Positions 15,153 through 22,697 of a DNA stretch of 23,745 bases are shown piece after piece (position 1 is the first letter of the stretch; each line of letters opens with the position of its first letter). The notes under the pieces are model-generated. The model made no database searches, was not told where the DNA came from, and saw nothing but the letters and a program-made list of their open reading frames with translations. The translations under genes were made by a program, and so were the position numbers. Source of the DNA: Fusobacterium sp. (GTDB lineage: Bacteria; Fusobacteriota; Fusobacteriia; Fusobacteriales; Fusobacteriaceae); NCBI GenBank assembly GCA_018457305.1, contig JAGYHM010000007.1, positions 1 through 23,745 on the forward strand, written 5' to 3'.

Positions 15153-15992
15153 ATGAAAGAATTTGAAAATTATGAAATAAAAGACTATTCTAATATGAAA
15201 GTTGGAGGAAAAGCTAAAAAACTTATAATTTTAGAAAAAAAAGAAGAACTTATTGCTGTGTATAAAAATGAAAAAGAGATTTTTTTACTGGGGAATGGAA
15301 CAAATGTTTTATTCACTGATGAGTACATGGACAAGACTTTTGTTTGTACAAAAAATGTAAATAGAATAGAAAATTTAGAAAATAAAAGAGTAAAAGTTGA
15401 GATGGGAGCTACTATCAATGATTTGATAGATTTTATGGGAGAAAATAATTACTCTGGCTTAGAAAGTCTATATGGAATACCGGGAACAATAGGTGGACTT
15501 ATTTATATGAATGGTGGAGCCTTTGGAGTAGAAATTTTTGATAAAATAGAATCTATTGAAATTTTAGATGAGAAATTTCAAATTAGAGAAATAAAAAAAG
15601 AAGATTTAAAAGTTTCCTATAGAAGGACAGAAATTCAAGATAAAAATTGGCTTGTAATTAGTGCAGTATTTAAATTTGATGAAAATTTTGATGCTGCAAG
15701 AGTAAAAGAAATAAAAGAACTTCGTGAAAGTAAACATCCTTTAGATAAACCAAGTTTGGGAAGCACATTTAAAAATCCAGATGGAGATTTTGCAGCAAGA
15801 CTAATATCAGAATGTAATTTAAAAGGTTACAGTGTTGGTGGAGCAAAAATTTCAGAAAAACATCCCAATTTTATTTTAAATATGGGAAATGCAAAATTTA
15901 AAGATATAGAAAAAATTTTAAATACTGTAAAAGAAAAAGTCTTTGAAAAATTTTCTGTGAAGTTAGAAGAAGAAATAATTATTATAAAATAA
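15153..15992 (+). CDS. murB: UDP-N-acetylenolpyruvylglucosamine reductase MurB
   Basis: This FAD- and NADPH-dependent enzyme reduces the enolpyruvyl group to give UDP-MurNAc. At 279 aa it lacks the extra C-terminal domain region of E. coli MurB and fits the shorter (type II) group. FAD-binding segments include LLGNGTNVLF, SLYGIPGTIGG and MNGGAFG. Catalytic-site sequences are SYRRTE (Arg157) and GSTFKNP (Ser204), followed by KISEKHPNFI. The start is supported by AGAAGGG about 11 nt upstream, in a 38-nt AT-rich gap after murC. The murC-murB-ddl-ftsQ order is common in dcw clusters. Confidence 0.95.
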   Translation: MKEFENYEIKDYSNMKVGGKAKKLIILEKKEELIAVYKNEKEIFLLGNGTNVLFTDEYMDKTFVCTKNVNRIENLENKRVKVEMGATINDLIDFMGENNYSGLESLYGIPGTIGGLIYMNGGAFGVEIFDKIESIEILDEKFQIREIKKEDLKVSYRRTEIQDKNWLVISAVFKFDENFDAARVKEIKELRESKHPLDKPSLGSTFKNPDGDFAARLISECNLKGYSVGGAKISEKHPNFILNMGNAKFKDIEKILNTVKEKVFEKFSVKLEEEIIIIK

Positions 15993-16012
15993 TTTTTTAT
16001 TGGGAGTGAAAA

Positions 16013-16876
16013 ATGAAGATAGCAGTTTTTATGGGTGGAACTTCTTCTGAAAGGGAAATTTCGTTGAGAAGTGGAGAAGCGGTTTTAAATAGTTTAAAAA
16101 AACAAAATTATGATGCCTACGGTGTTACTTTAAATGAAGATAATCAAATAAGTGCTTTCATTGAAAATGATTATGATTTAGCATATTTAGTTTTACATGG
16201 TGGGAATGGAGAAAATGGGAAAATTCAAAGTTTGTTAGATATATTAGGAAAGAAATATACTGGCTCTGGTTTTTTAGCAAGTGCCATAACAATGGATAAG
16301 AAAAAAACGAAACAGGTAGCAAGTCAAATTGGAATATTGAGCCCTAGAGAATATGATAGATCAGAAGAAGTTAAAAATTTTCCTGTAATAGTTAAGCCAG
16401 TTGATGAAGGTTCGAGTAAGGGACTTTTTATTTGTAATAATAAAAAAGAATTAGAAATTGCAATTGAAAAAATTGAAAAACCAATAATAGAAGATTATAT
16501 AGTTGGAGAAGAGTTAACAGTAGCAGTTTTAAATGGAGAATCACTTGGAGTATTAAAAATAATTCCAAAGGCTGCAACGATTTATGACTATGATTCAAAA
16601 TATCAAATTGGTGGCTCTATTCATGAATATCCAGCTAAAATAGAAGATAAATTATATAAAGAAGCAATGAAATTAGCAGAACTTATACATAAAGAATTTG
16701 GAATGAAAGGTATTTCAAGAAGTGATTTTATTTTGAGTAATAATAAACTTTATTTTTTAGAAGTAAATTCTTCTCCTGGAATGACTAAGACAAGTTTAGT
16801 TCCAGATTTAGCAACATTGAAGGGGTATACTTTTGATGACATAGTGAAAATTACAGTTGATACTTTTAAAAATTAG
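16013..16876 (+). CDS. ddl: D-alanine-D-alanine ligase
   Basis: Ddl joins two D-alanines with ATP, giving the dipeptide that the MurF half of the first operon gene uses. At 287 aa it is at the short end of the family (about 300-360). An ATP-grasp fold is visible: GGTSSEREISLRSGEAV at the N-terminus, VLHGGNGENG, VIVKPVDEGSSKG (ATP lysine), IVGEELTVAV, YDYDSKYQ and LEVNSSPGMTKTSLVP (metal ligands and product site). The usual HGxxGEDG loop reads GENG, a mild Asp to Asn change that I would not over-interpret. A ribosome binding site (TGGGAGTG) lies in the 20-nt gap after murB. Confidence 0.95.
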   Translation: MKIAVFMGGTSSEREISLRSGEAVLNSLKKQNYDAYGVTLNEDNQISAFIENDYDLAYLVLHGGNGENGKIQSLLDILGKKYTGSGFLASAITMDKKKTKQVASQIGILSPREYDRSEEVKNFPVIVKPVDEGSSKGLFICNNKKELEIAIEKIEKPIIEDYIVGEELTVAVLNGESLGVLKIIPKAATIYDYDSKYQIGGSIHEYPAKIEDKLYKEAMKLAELIHKEFGMKGISRSDFILSNNKLYFLEVNSSPGMTKTSLVPDLATLKGYTFDDIVKITVDTFKN

Positions 16877-16902
16877 TTAGATATTAAATAAGGGGTAAGT
16901 TT

Positions 16903-17583
16903 ATGATTTTAAGAATTATTATTTTTAGTTTAGTAGCATATGTATTTTTCCTCATACCAAAAAATTTTTTAAGTTTGGATTATTTTAAAATTACTAAAAT
17001 AAATGTGGTAGATAATTCAAAAATATTAGAGTCAGAATTGACAAGTTTAACAAAAAAGATATATAATAAGAAAAATGTACAATTAAATTATGAAGAATTA
17101 GAAAAATTTTATAAGAAAGATTTAAGAATAGAAAAATTAAAATTTGAAGATGTAGGGCTTGGAGAAATTAAAATAACTGCTGAAGGAAAGAAATTAAAAT
17201 GTTATACTATAAAAGATAATAAGGTTTTTCTTGTGGATAAAAACGGAGAAATTTTTGGTTACTTGCATGAAAATGAAAGAGAATTTTTACCTATTCTTAT
17301 AGCTAATAATAGAGAAGAAAGAAGAGAATTGATAGAAATTTTAGATCGTATTTCGGGAATATATTTAGTAAAGTATATTTCCCAGTTTTCTAAAATTTCA
17401 AAGGATGAGTATAAAATTATTTTAATTGACGGTATTAAATTAAAAATTAAATCAGATATCAGCTTGGAAAAACTAAAAATTGCAGAAAGACTTTACTTAG
17501 ATGTGAAAGAAACAAAAAAAGTAGATTATCTTGATTTGCGTTTTAATGATTATATAATAAAATATATAGGTGATGATGAATGA
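16903..17583 (+). CDS. ftsQ: Cell division protein FtsQ/DivIB-like
   Basis: FtsQ is a single-pass membrane protein linking early and late divisome parts. At 226 aa it is short. A hydrophobic segment at about 3-20 follows only two or three residues, so there is almost no cytoplasmic tail. A POTRA-like region follows (about 27-100; FKITKINVVDNSKI, then VGLGEIKITAEG). The beta domain (KVFLVDKNGEIFG to KVDYLDLRFNDYIIKY) ends with the LDLRF-type motif typical of FtsQ. Sequence identity in this family is low, and assignment also relies on location between ddl and ftsA. AGGGGT precedes the start. The stop overlaps ftsA in ATGA. Confidence 0.87.
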   Translation: MILRIIIFSLVAYVFFLIPKNFLSLDYFKITKINVVDNSKILESELTSLTKKIYNKKNVQLNYEELEKFYKKDLRIEKLKFEDVGLGEIKITAEGKKLKCYTIKDNKVFLVDKNGEIFGYLHENEREFLPILIANNREERRELIEILDRISGIYLVKYISQFSKISKDEYKIILIDGIKLKIKSDISLEKLKIAERLYLDVKETKKVDYLDLRFNDYIIKYIGDDE

Positions 17584-18881
17584 AAGAGAAAAAAATTATG
17601 AAAGTAGCACTGGATATTGGGAACCATAGTATAAAATTACTTATGGGAGAAATGAATTCAGAATGCACTAAAATTTCAGTTTTAGATTATGTAAAAGTTA
17701 GAAGTAAAGGAATAAGGAAAAGTATTATAGAAGATTCAGAAGCATTTTACGAATCTCTTAGTGAAGCAGTAGAAGAGCTAACAAATAAAACAGGTTACAC
17801 AATAGATAAATTATCTGTGGGAATAGGAAGCTCTGGAGTTATTTCAAGAACTAAAAATGTAAAAATTTCTTTTGAGGAAAAAGAAATAGAAAAAGAAGAT
17901 TTAGAAAGTTTATATAGAAAAGCTAGAAAAGAAATTTTTGGGGCGAAGATTGACGGTTATTACAGAATTTTATATTGTGAGGCATATAATATAAAAATAA
18001 ATAATGCTAAAATAGTTAAAGACCCAGTTGGAATGATAGCAAAAGAATTGCAAGCAACAATTTACATGGTGTATATTGATGAAGCATATGTAGAAAAAAT
18101 AGTTGAGATAATAAATAAATTAGGTTTAGAAGTGGATAATATATATTTAAATTCTTATGTTTCAGCAAAAGGAACTTTAGATGCTGAATCAAGAAAAATG
18201 GGGATAGCCCATGTTGATATAGGATATGCTTCAACTGATATTATTTTATTAAAAAATGATAAAGTTTTACATACTAAAACAATACAAATAGGAGAAATGC
18301 ACTATATTTCAGACTTATCTTATATGCTTAAAATTTCTAAAGAAATGGCAAAAGAAATTTTGGAGAAATTTAAGAAGAAGAAATATGAATCGGATAATAC
18401 TATAAAATTTGATTCCAAAAAAGTTTCTATAAGGGATATTAAAGATGTTATTCAAGCTAGAACAGGAGATATAACAGATTTTATAAATTTAACTATAGAG
18501 GATTCAGGATTTAATGGTTACTTAGCTAAGGGAATAGTTTTAACTGGAGGAGTGGCAGATTTAGAAGGTGTTTTAGAAAATATAAAAAGTAAAATTGGTT
18601 ATCCGGTGAAGAAAGAACTGCCAATAAAAATAAAAGGTTTAGATAGTTTTTATGGAGATGCAGTTGTAGTAGGAATATTTTTAGAAGATTTAGAGAAAGA
18701 ATATTATTTGTATCAAGATAGGTTAAAAAATAAAGAAAATATTAGCACAAATGAAATAGAAGAGGAAAAAGAAAAAGAAGAAAGTTTTGATGAAGTTGAT
18801 GAAATTTTAGAAGAAGAATCAGCTGAAGAAAAAGAAGGTATTTTAAGTAAGGTTGGAAAATTTTTCAAAGAATTTTTTTAA
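17580..18881 (+). CDS. ftsA: Cell division protein FtsA
   Basis: FtsA is an actin-like ATPase that ties FtsZ filaments to the membrane. The 433-aa protein begins its fold at KVALDIGNHSIKLLMGE (phosphate 1). Further sequences include VGIGSSGVISRTKNVKIS, AHVDIGYASTDIILL (phosphate 2) and GIVLTGGVADLEGV (adenosine loop). A long acidic linker (about 385-420, many Glu) leads to a C-terminal amphipathic helix ending LSKVGKFFKEFF, the membrane-targeting helix. The start ATG at 17580 overlaps the ftsQ stop (ATGA); an in-frame ATG at 17598 is an alternative that still includes the whole fold. Confidence 0.95.
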   Translation: MKEKKIMKVALDIGNHSIKLLMGEMNSECTKISVLDYVKVRSKGIRKSIIEDSEAFYESLSEAVEELTNKTGYTIDKLSVGIGSSGVISRTKNVKISFEEKEIEKEDLESLYRKARKEIFGAKIDGYYRILYCEAYNIKINNAKIVKDPVGMIAKELQATIYMVYIDEAYVEKIVEIINKLGLEVDNIYLNSYVSAKGTLDAESRKMGIAHVDIGYASTDIILLKNDKVLHTKTIQIGEMHYISDLSYMLKISKEMAKEILEKFKKKKYESDNTIKFDSKKVSIRDIKDVIQARTGDITDFINLTIEDSGFNGYLAKGIVLTGGVADLEGVLENIKSKIGYPVKKELPIKIKGLDSFYGDAVVVGIFLEDLEKEYYLYQDRLKNKENISTNEIEEEKEKEESFDEVDEILEEESAEEKEGILSKVGKFFKEFF

Positions 18882-18923
18882 AATAAGTAATAAAAAAATA
18901 ATATAAAAGGGGAGGATTTATCT

Positions 18924-19991
18924 ATGAGTGAAGGGTTAAAAAATCTTGTAAAAATAAAAGTAATTGGTGTTGGTGGCGGTGGTGGAAACGCCATAAATGA
19001 TATGGTGTATTCTGGAGTTAAAGGAGTGGAATTTATAGCTGCAAATACAGATAGACAAGATTTAGAAAAATCTTTAGCAGATATAAAACTTCAAATTGGA
19101 GAAAAATTAACAAGAGGATTGGGAGCAGGAGCCGATCCTTATGTAGGAAAAGAAGCAGCAGAGGAAGATAAAGAAAAAATAGAAGAATTATTAAAAGGAA
19201 CGGATATGCTATTTATTACTGCTGGAATGGGTGGTGGAACTGGAACAGGAGCAGCACCAGTTATTGCTGGAATAGCTAAAGCTTTAGGAGTTTTAACAGT
19301 AGCAGTAGTAACTAAACCATTTAGTTTTGAAGGAAAGAAAAGAAAAAATAATGCAGACGAAGGAATAAAAAATTTAAAAGAAAATGTAGATAGTTTGGTT
19401 GTAATACCTAATGATAAATTATTTGATTTACCTGATAAGACAATAACTTTACAAAATGCTTTTAAAGAAGCAAATAATATTTTAAGAATAGGAATAAAAG
19501 CAGTTGTTGATTTAGTTATGGGACAAGGATTTATAAATTTAGACTTTGCAGACATAAGAGCAACTCTTTTAGATTCTGGAATAGCAGTTTTAGGATTTGG
19601 AGAAGGAGAAGGAGAAAACAGAGCAATGAAAGCTGCAGAAAAAGCTTTACTATCTCCACTTTTAGAAAAATCTATACAAGGAGCAGATAAAATACTTATT
19701 AACTTGATGACATCTGCAGATGTTGGATTACAAGAATCACAATCAGTTGCTGAAATAATAAGAGAAGCAGCAGGAAAAACAATTGATGATGTAATGTTTG
19801 GTGTAAGTATAAATCCAGATTTCACAGATAGAATAGAAATTACTATTATAGCTAATAATTTTAGTGACGAAACAGAAAAAAGCGAACCTTTTATAAAAGT
19901 AGTTGAGAAAAAGGAAGAAGAAGTTAAACAAGAAGTAAAGAAAGAGGAAATGGAAGATTTAGATTTACCTGTTTGGATGAGAAAAAAATAA
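18924..19991 (+). CDS. ftsZ: Cell division GTPase FtsZ
   Basis: FtsZ is a tubulin-like GTPase forming the division ring. At 355 aa it has a short variable linker. Nucleotide binding is seen in GVGGGGGNAINDM and the tubulin signature GGGTGTGAAPV (starting at 103). The T7 loop region reads NLDFADIR, with the catalytic Asp. The C-terminal tail, DLDLPVWMRKK, is the conserved peptide that binds FtsA. A strong ribosome binding site, GGGGAGG, lies 8 nt before the ATG. It is the last gene of the operon, followed 6 nt later by a terminator. Confidence 0.98.
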   Translation: MSEGLKNLVKIKVIGVGGGGGNAINDMVYSGVKGVEFIAANTDRQDLEKSLADIKLQIGEKLTRGLGAGADPYVGKEAAEEDKEKIEELLKGTDMLFITAGMGGGTGTGAAPVIAGIAKALGVLTVAVVTKPFSFEGKKRKNNADEGIKNLKENVDSLVVIPNDKLFDLPDKTITLQNAFKEANNILRIGIKAVVDLVMGQGFINLDFADIRATLLDSGIAVLGFGEGEGENRAMKAAEKALLSPLLEKSIQGADKILINLMTSADVGLQESQSVAEIIREAAGKTIDDVMFGVSINPDFTDRIEITIIANNFSDETEKSEPFIKVVEKKEEEVKQEVKKEEMEDLDLPVWMRKK

Positions 19992-19997
19992 AAAAAT

Positions 19998-20029
19998 AAA
20001 AAGGAATTCTGAAATAGAGTTCCTTTTTT
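19998..20029 (+). terminator. Rho-independent terminator of the dcw operon
   Basis: A 13-bp stem, AAAAAGGAATTCT (19998-20010) against AGAGTTCCTTTTT (20016-20028) with one G-T pair and a 5-nt loop, ends in a T-run. It closes the ten-gene operon just after ftsZ. Confidence 0.88.
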
Positions 20030-20161
20030 ATTTGAATTAAAATTTTATTTGAGAGCTTAAGATAAAAAATATTTAATTTATTTTTCACATTTTATAGATT
20101 AAATTAAAATATATAAAAATATATAAAAATATCAATAAATAATTATGAGGAATTTTTTAAT

Positions 20162-20239
20162 ATAAAAAAGAAACTCAGTTTACTTTTTTTAATTTTTGTG
20201 CTATTCTTCATATTAAGAATTAGTAAATTGAACAGATAA
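20162..20239 (+). pseudogene. Possible remnant of a signal-peptide or small membrane peptide gene
   Basis: From ATA 20162, 25 codons read IKKKLSLLFLIFVLFF and then ILRISKLNR before TAA. This is a basic start plus hydrophobic core, as in a signal peptide. GAGG lies 11 nt upstream, but the codon at the expected start is ATA, not ATG. It could be a decayed secreted-protein gene, a tiny membrane peptide with an unusual start, or chance in AT-rich DNA. The rest of the 20030-20276 spacer shows only short A/T repeats and no clear promoter. Confidence 0.2.
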
Positions 20240-20276
20240 AATTAGCAGTAAAAAATAAAAAATCAAGGAGGAGTTT

Positions 20277-22031
20277 ATGTTAAAAAAGAAAGTGTTGTTT
20301 TTAGGACTTTGTCTTAGCTTGGTACTTGGAGCAAATGCTTTTGCTGAGGATGTTAAACCAGTAAAAGAGGCTGTAGTATCTCAAGAAGTTAAAGACTGGA
20401 GACCATTTGATGAAAATGGTGAAATGATAAGAAATGATAGAGATGCAATGGGAGAAAAAGGAGTAATCTCTACTGGAAAATTTGAAGCATCTAAAATTGG
20501 TAAAGAAATTTTAGCTAAAGGTGGAAATGCTATTGACGCAGCTGTTGCAGCTGGTTTTGCATTAGGAGTATGTGAACCAAACTCATCTGGACTTGGTGGT
20601 GGAGGTTTCATGGTTATTAGAAGTGCAAAAACTGGGAAAACAGTTTTTATAGATTTTAGAGAAAGAGCACCTAAAAAAGCCTTACCAGAAATGTGGAAAG
20701 TTGGAGAAGATGGAAAAGTTGTAGGAAATCAAAAATTTGAAGGTGGAAAAGCTGCTGGAATACCAGGAGAAGTAGCAGGGCTTTTATATGCACTAGAAAA
20801 CTATGGTACTATGTCAAGAGAAGAAGTTATAAGACCATCTATTGATTTAGCTAAAAATGGATTTGTAGTAACTCCTACATTATCATCAGATATGAAAAAT
20901 AAATATGATAGATTAGAAAAATATGTGGAAGCAGGAAAAGTATACTTAAATAAAGATGGTTTCCCTTATGAAATAGGAGATACATTTAAAAACGAAGATT
21001 TAGCAAAAGCTTTAGAAATTATAATTAAAAAAGGGAAAGATGGTTTTTATAAAGGAGAAATTGCTGAAGCAATTGTAAAAGCTGCTAATAAATATGATGG
21101 TGTATTTACTATGGAAGATTTAGCAAATTATAAACCAGTTGTTAAAGAACCAGTAAAAGGAACTTATAGAGGATATGAAATTTTCTCTTCACCATCTCCT
21201 AGTTCAGGTGGAGCAATAGTTGTTGAAATTTTAAATATTTTAGAAAACTTTAATGTTGGAGAATTAAAAGTTAATTCACCAGAATATTTACATTTATTCT
21301 CAGAAGTTTATAAAATGGCTTATGCAGATAGAGGAAAATATATGGGAGATAGCGATTATGTAGATGTTCCAATGAAAGGTTTCACTTCTAAAAAATATGC
21401 TAAAGAGCTTGCAAAAGAAGTTGATTTAACAAAATCACAAGACAGTAAAGCACATGACCCTTGGGTATATGAACATGAAGATACAACTCATTATTCAATA
21501 GCAGATAAAGAAGGAAACATGGTTTCTATAACTAAAACTGTTAATGGACTATTTGGAAGTTCAGTAGTGGTTGATGGATATGGTTTTGTTTTAAATAATG
21601 AAATGGGAGACTTTAATACTGGTGCAGGTCATCCAAATTCAATAGCTCCAGGGAAAGCACCTTTAAGTTCTATGTCACCAACAGTTGTACTTAAAGATGG
21701 AAAACCATTTATGGTATTAGGTTCTCCAGGTGGACCAAAAATAATCAGTACAGTTGCTCAAATTATAAGTAGAATAGTTGACCATAAAATGGGACTACAA
21801 GAAGCAGTAGATACTCCTAGACTATATGATAATACTAAAAATGAAATAGGGCTTGAAAGTAGAATACCAGAAGAAACTATTAAAAAATTAGAAGAAATGG
21901 GACATAAAGTTCATAAAACTATAGAATGGTATAGAGGAATGGGTTCTGTTCAAGCTGTTTTATATAGAGAAGATGGACTTTTAGAAGGAGCAGCAGACCC
22001 AAGAAGAGATGGAAAAGCATTAGGATATTAA
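20277..22031 (+). CDS. ggt: Gamma-glutamyltranspeptidase (secreted)
   Basis: GGT cleaves the gamma-glutamyl bond of glutathione and related peptides in the periplasm and self-cleaves into two subunits. The 584-aa precursor starts with a signal peptide (MLKKKVLFLGLCLSLVLG) and a likely cut after ANAFA. The large subunit has GNAIDAAVAAGFALGV, EPNSSGLGGGGFM and DFRERAP. Thr403 in DTTHYSI is the expected processing site and nucleophile. The small subunit contains NNEMGDF, PLSSMSPT (substrate contacts) and GSPGG (oxyanion hole). AAGGAGGAG precedes the start. The DUF6305-like gene follows after 31 nt. Breaking down glutathione would supply glutamate and cysteinylglycine to this amino-acid-fermenting kind of organism; that role is inferred. 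Confidence 0.96.
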   Translation: MLKKKVLFLGLCLSLVLGANAFAEDVKPVKEAVVSQEVKDWRPFDENGEMIRNDRDAMGEKGVISTGKFEASKIGKEILAKGGNAIDAAVAAGFALGVCEPNSSGLGGGGFMVIRSAKTGKTVFIDFRERAPKKALPEMWKVGEDGKVVGNQKFEGGKAAGIPGEVAGLLYALENYGTMSREEVIRPSIDLAKNGFVVTPTLSSDMKNKYDRLEKYVEAGKVYLNKDGFPYEIGDTFKNEDLAKALEIIIKKGKDGFYKGEIAEAIVKAANKYDGVFTMEDLANYKPVVKEPVKGTYRGYEIFSSPSPSSGGAIVVEILNILENFNVGELKVNSPEYLHLFSEVYKMAYADRGKYMGDSDYVDVPMKGFTSKKYAKELAKEVDLTKSQDSKAHDPWVYEHEDTTHYSIADKEGNMVSITKTVNGLFGSSVVVDGYGFVLNNEMGDFNTGAGHPNSIAPGKAPLSSMSPTVVLKDGKPFMVLGSPGGPKIISTVAQIISRIVDHKMGLQEAVDTPRLYDNTKNEIGLESRIPEETIKKLEEMGHKVHKTIEWYRGMGSVQAVLYREDGLLEGAADPRRDGKALGY

Positions 22032-22062
22032 AATAAATAAAAAGTAAGAGGGGAAAATCACA

Positions 22063-22596
22063 ATGAAAAAATTATTAACAGTATTATTATTTTCAATTTT
22101 ATCGGTAGCAATGTTTGCAGCAAAATTTGAAAAACCAATTTTATTAACTTCAGTTGGTCAAAGTGCTGATGTTCAAATGGCAAAGGCATTATTAAAAAAA
22201 GCAAAAATAGATGTAGAATTTAGTAAAAATATAAAAGCTGAAGAATTAAAAGATCAAAAAACTTTAATTTTAGCTATTGGAGGAAGTTCAAAAGGACTTG
22301 GAGCAGCAGGAATAAAAGCAGAAGATGAAATAGTAAGAGTAGAGAAATTGATAAAAGCAGCAAAAGCTAAAGGAATGAAAATGGTAGGTATGCATATAGG
22401 TGGAACTGCAAGAAGAGGAGAATTATCGGATAAATTTGTAAATGTTGCAGCACCTCATGTTGACTATTTAATTGTAGTAGCTGAAGGAAATAAAGATGGA
22501 GCATTTTCTAAAATAGCAACTGATAAAAAAATAGAGATGTCGGAAGTTAAAAAAATTACTGAAACATTAAAACCTTTAAATGAAATTTTTAAATAA
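22063..22596 (+). CDS. Exported DUF6305-like protein of unknown function
   Basis: The 177-aa protein has a clear signal peptide (MKKLLTVLLFSILSVAMFA, probable cut before AKFEK) and no lipobox Cys, so it is periplasmic and soluble. The mature part alternates beta and helix: ILLTSVGQSADVQMAK, LILAIGGSSKGLGAAG, GMKMVGMHIGGTARRG and DYLIVVAEGNKDG. This pattern suggests a flavodoxin- or Rossmann-like alpha/beta fold with glycine-rich loops. I believe this is the family called DUF6305, but the name is from memory. It sits between ggt and a TRAP-type permease, so it may bind a ligand or assist the transporter. AAGAGGGG serves as ribosome binding site. Confidence 0.8.
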   Translation: MKKLLTVLLFSILSVAMFAAKFEKPILLTSVGQSADVQMAKALLKKAKIDVEFSKNIKAEELKDQKTLILAIGGSSKGLGAAGIKAEDEIVRVEKLIKAAKAKGMKMVGMHIGGTARRGELSDKFVNVAAPHVDYLIVVAEGNKDGAFSKIATDKKIEMSEVKKITETLKPLNEIFK

Positions 22597-22641
22597 AATT
22601 TTAGATTTATTTTAAGAACTTTTAAAGATAAATATTTTATT

Positions 22642-22669
22642 AAAGAGGGAACAGAAATGTTCCCTTTTT
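22642..22669 (+). terminator. Terminator or attenuator between the DUF6305-like gene and the permease
   Basis: GGGAACA (22647-22653) and TGTTCCC (22658-22664) form a 7-bp stem with a GAAA loop, extended by A/T and G-T pairs and ending in five T. The next ribosome binding site begins 12 nt later, leaving no space for a separate promoter after the hairpin. It therefore probably acts as a partial terminator setting a lower permease level, or as an mRNA 3'-end stabiliser. Confidence 0.75.
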
Positions 22670-22697
22670 AAGAGAACAACAAAGGAGGAAAAAGTAT

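Noticed and set aside
16013..16876. Asp to Asn change in the HGxxGEDG loop of Ddl as a sign of altered specificity or resistance
   Set aside because: The rest of the ATP-grasp and D-Ala-D-Ala site sequence looks normal, and one conservative change seen by eye is not enough to claim altered specificity.
19139..19825. Long open frame of 228 codons on the minus strand inside ftsZ
   Set aside because: It is antisense to a certain gene, is low-complexity (Ser/Ala/Pro/Ile-rich as expected from complement of Lys/Glu/Gly codons), and has no ribosome binding site or recognisable domain.
20107..20130. Short A/T tandem repeat of the type ATATAAAA
   Set aside because: Only about two imperfect units in very AT-rich spacer DNA; expected by chance.
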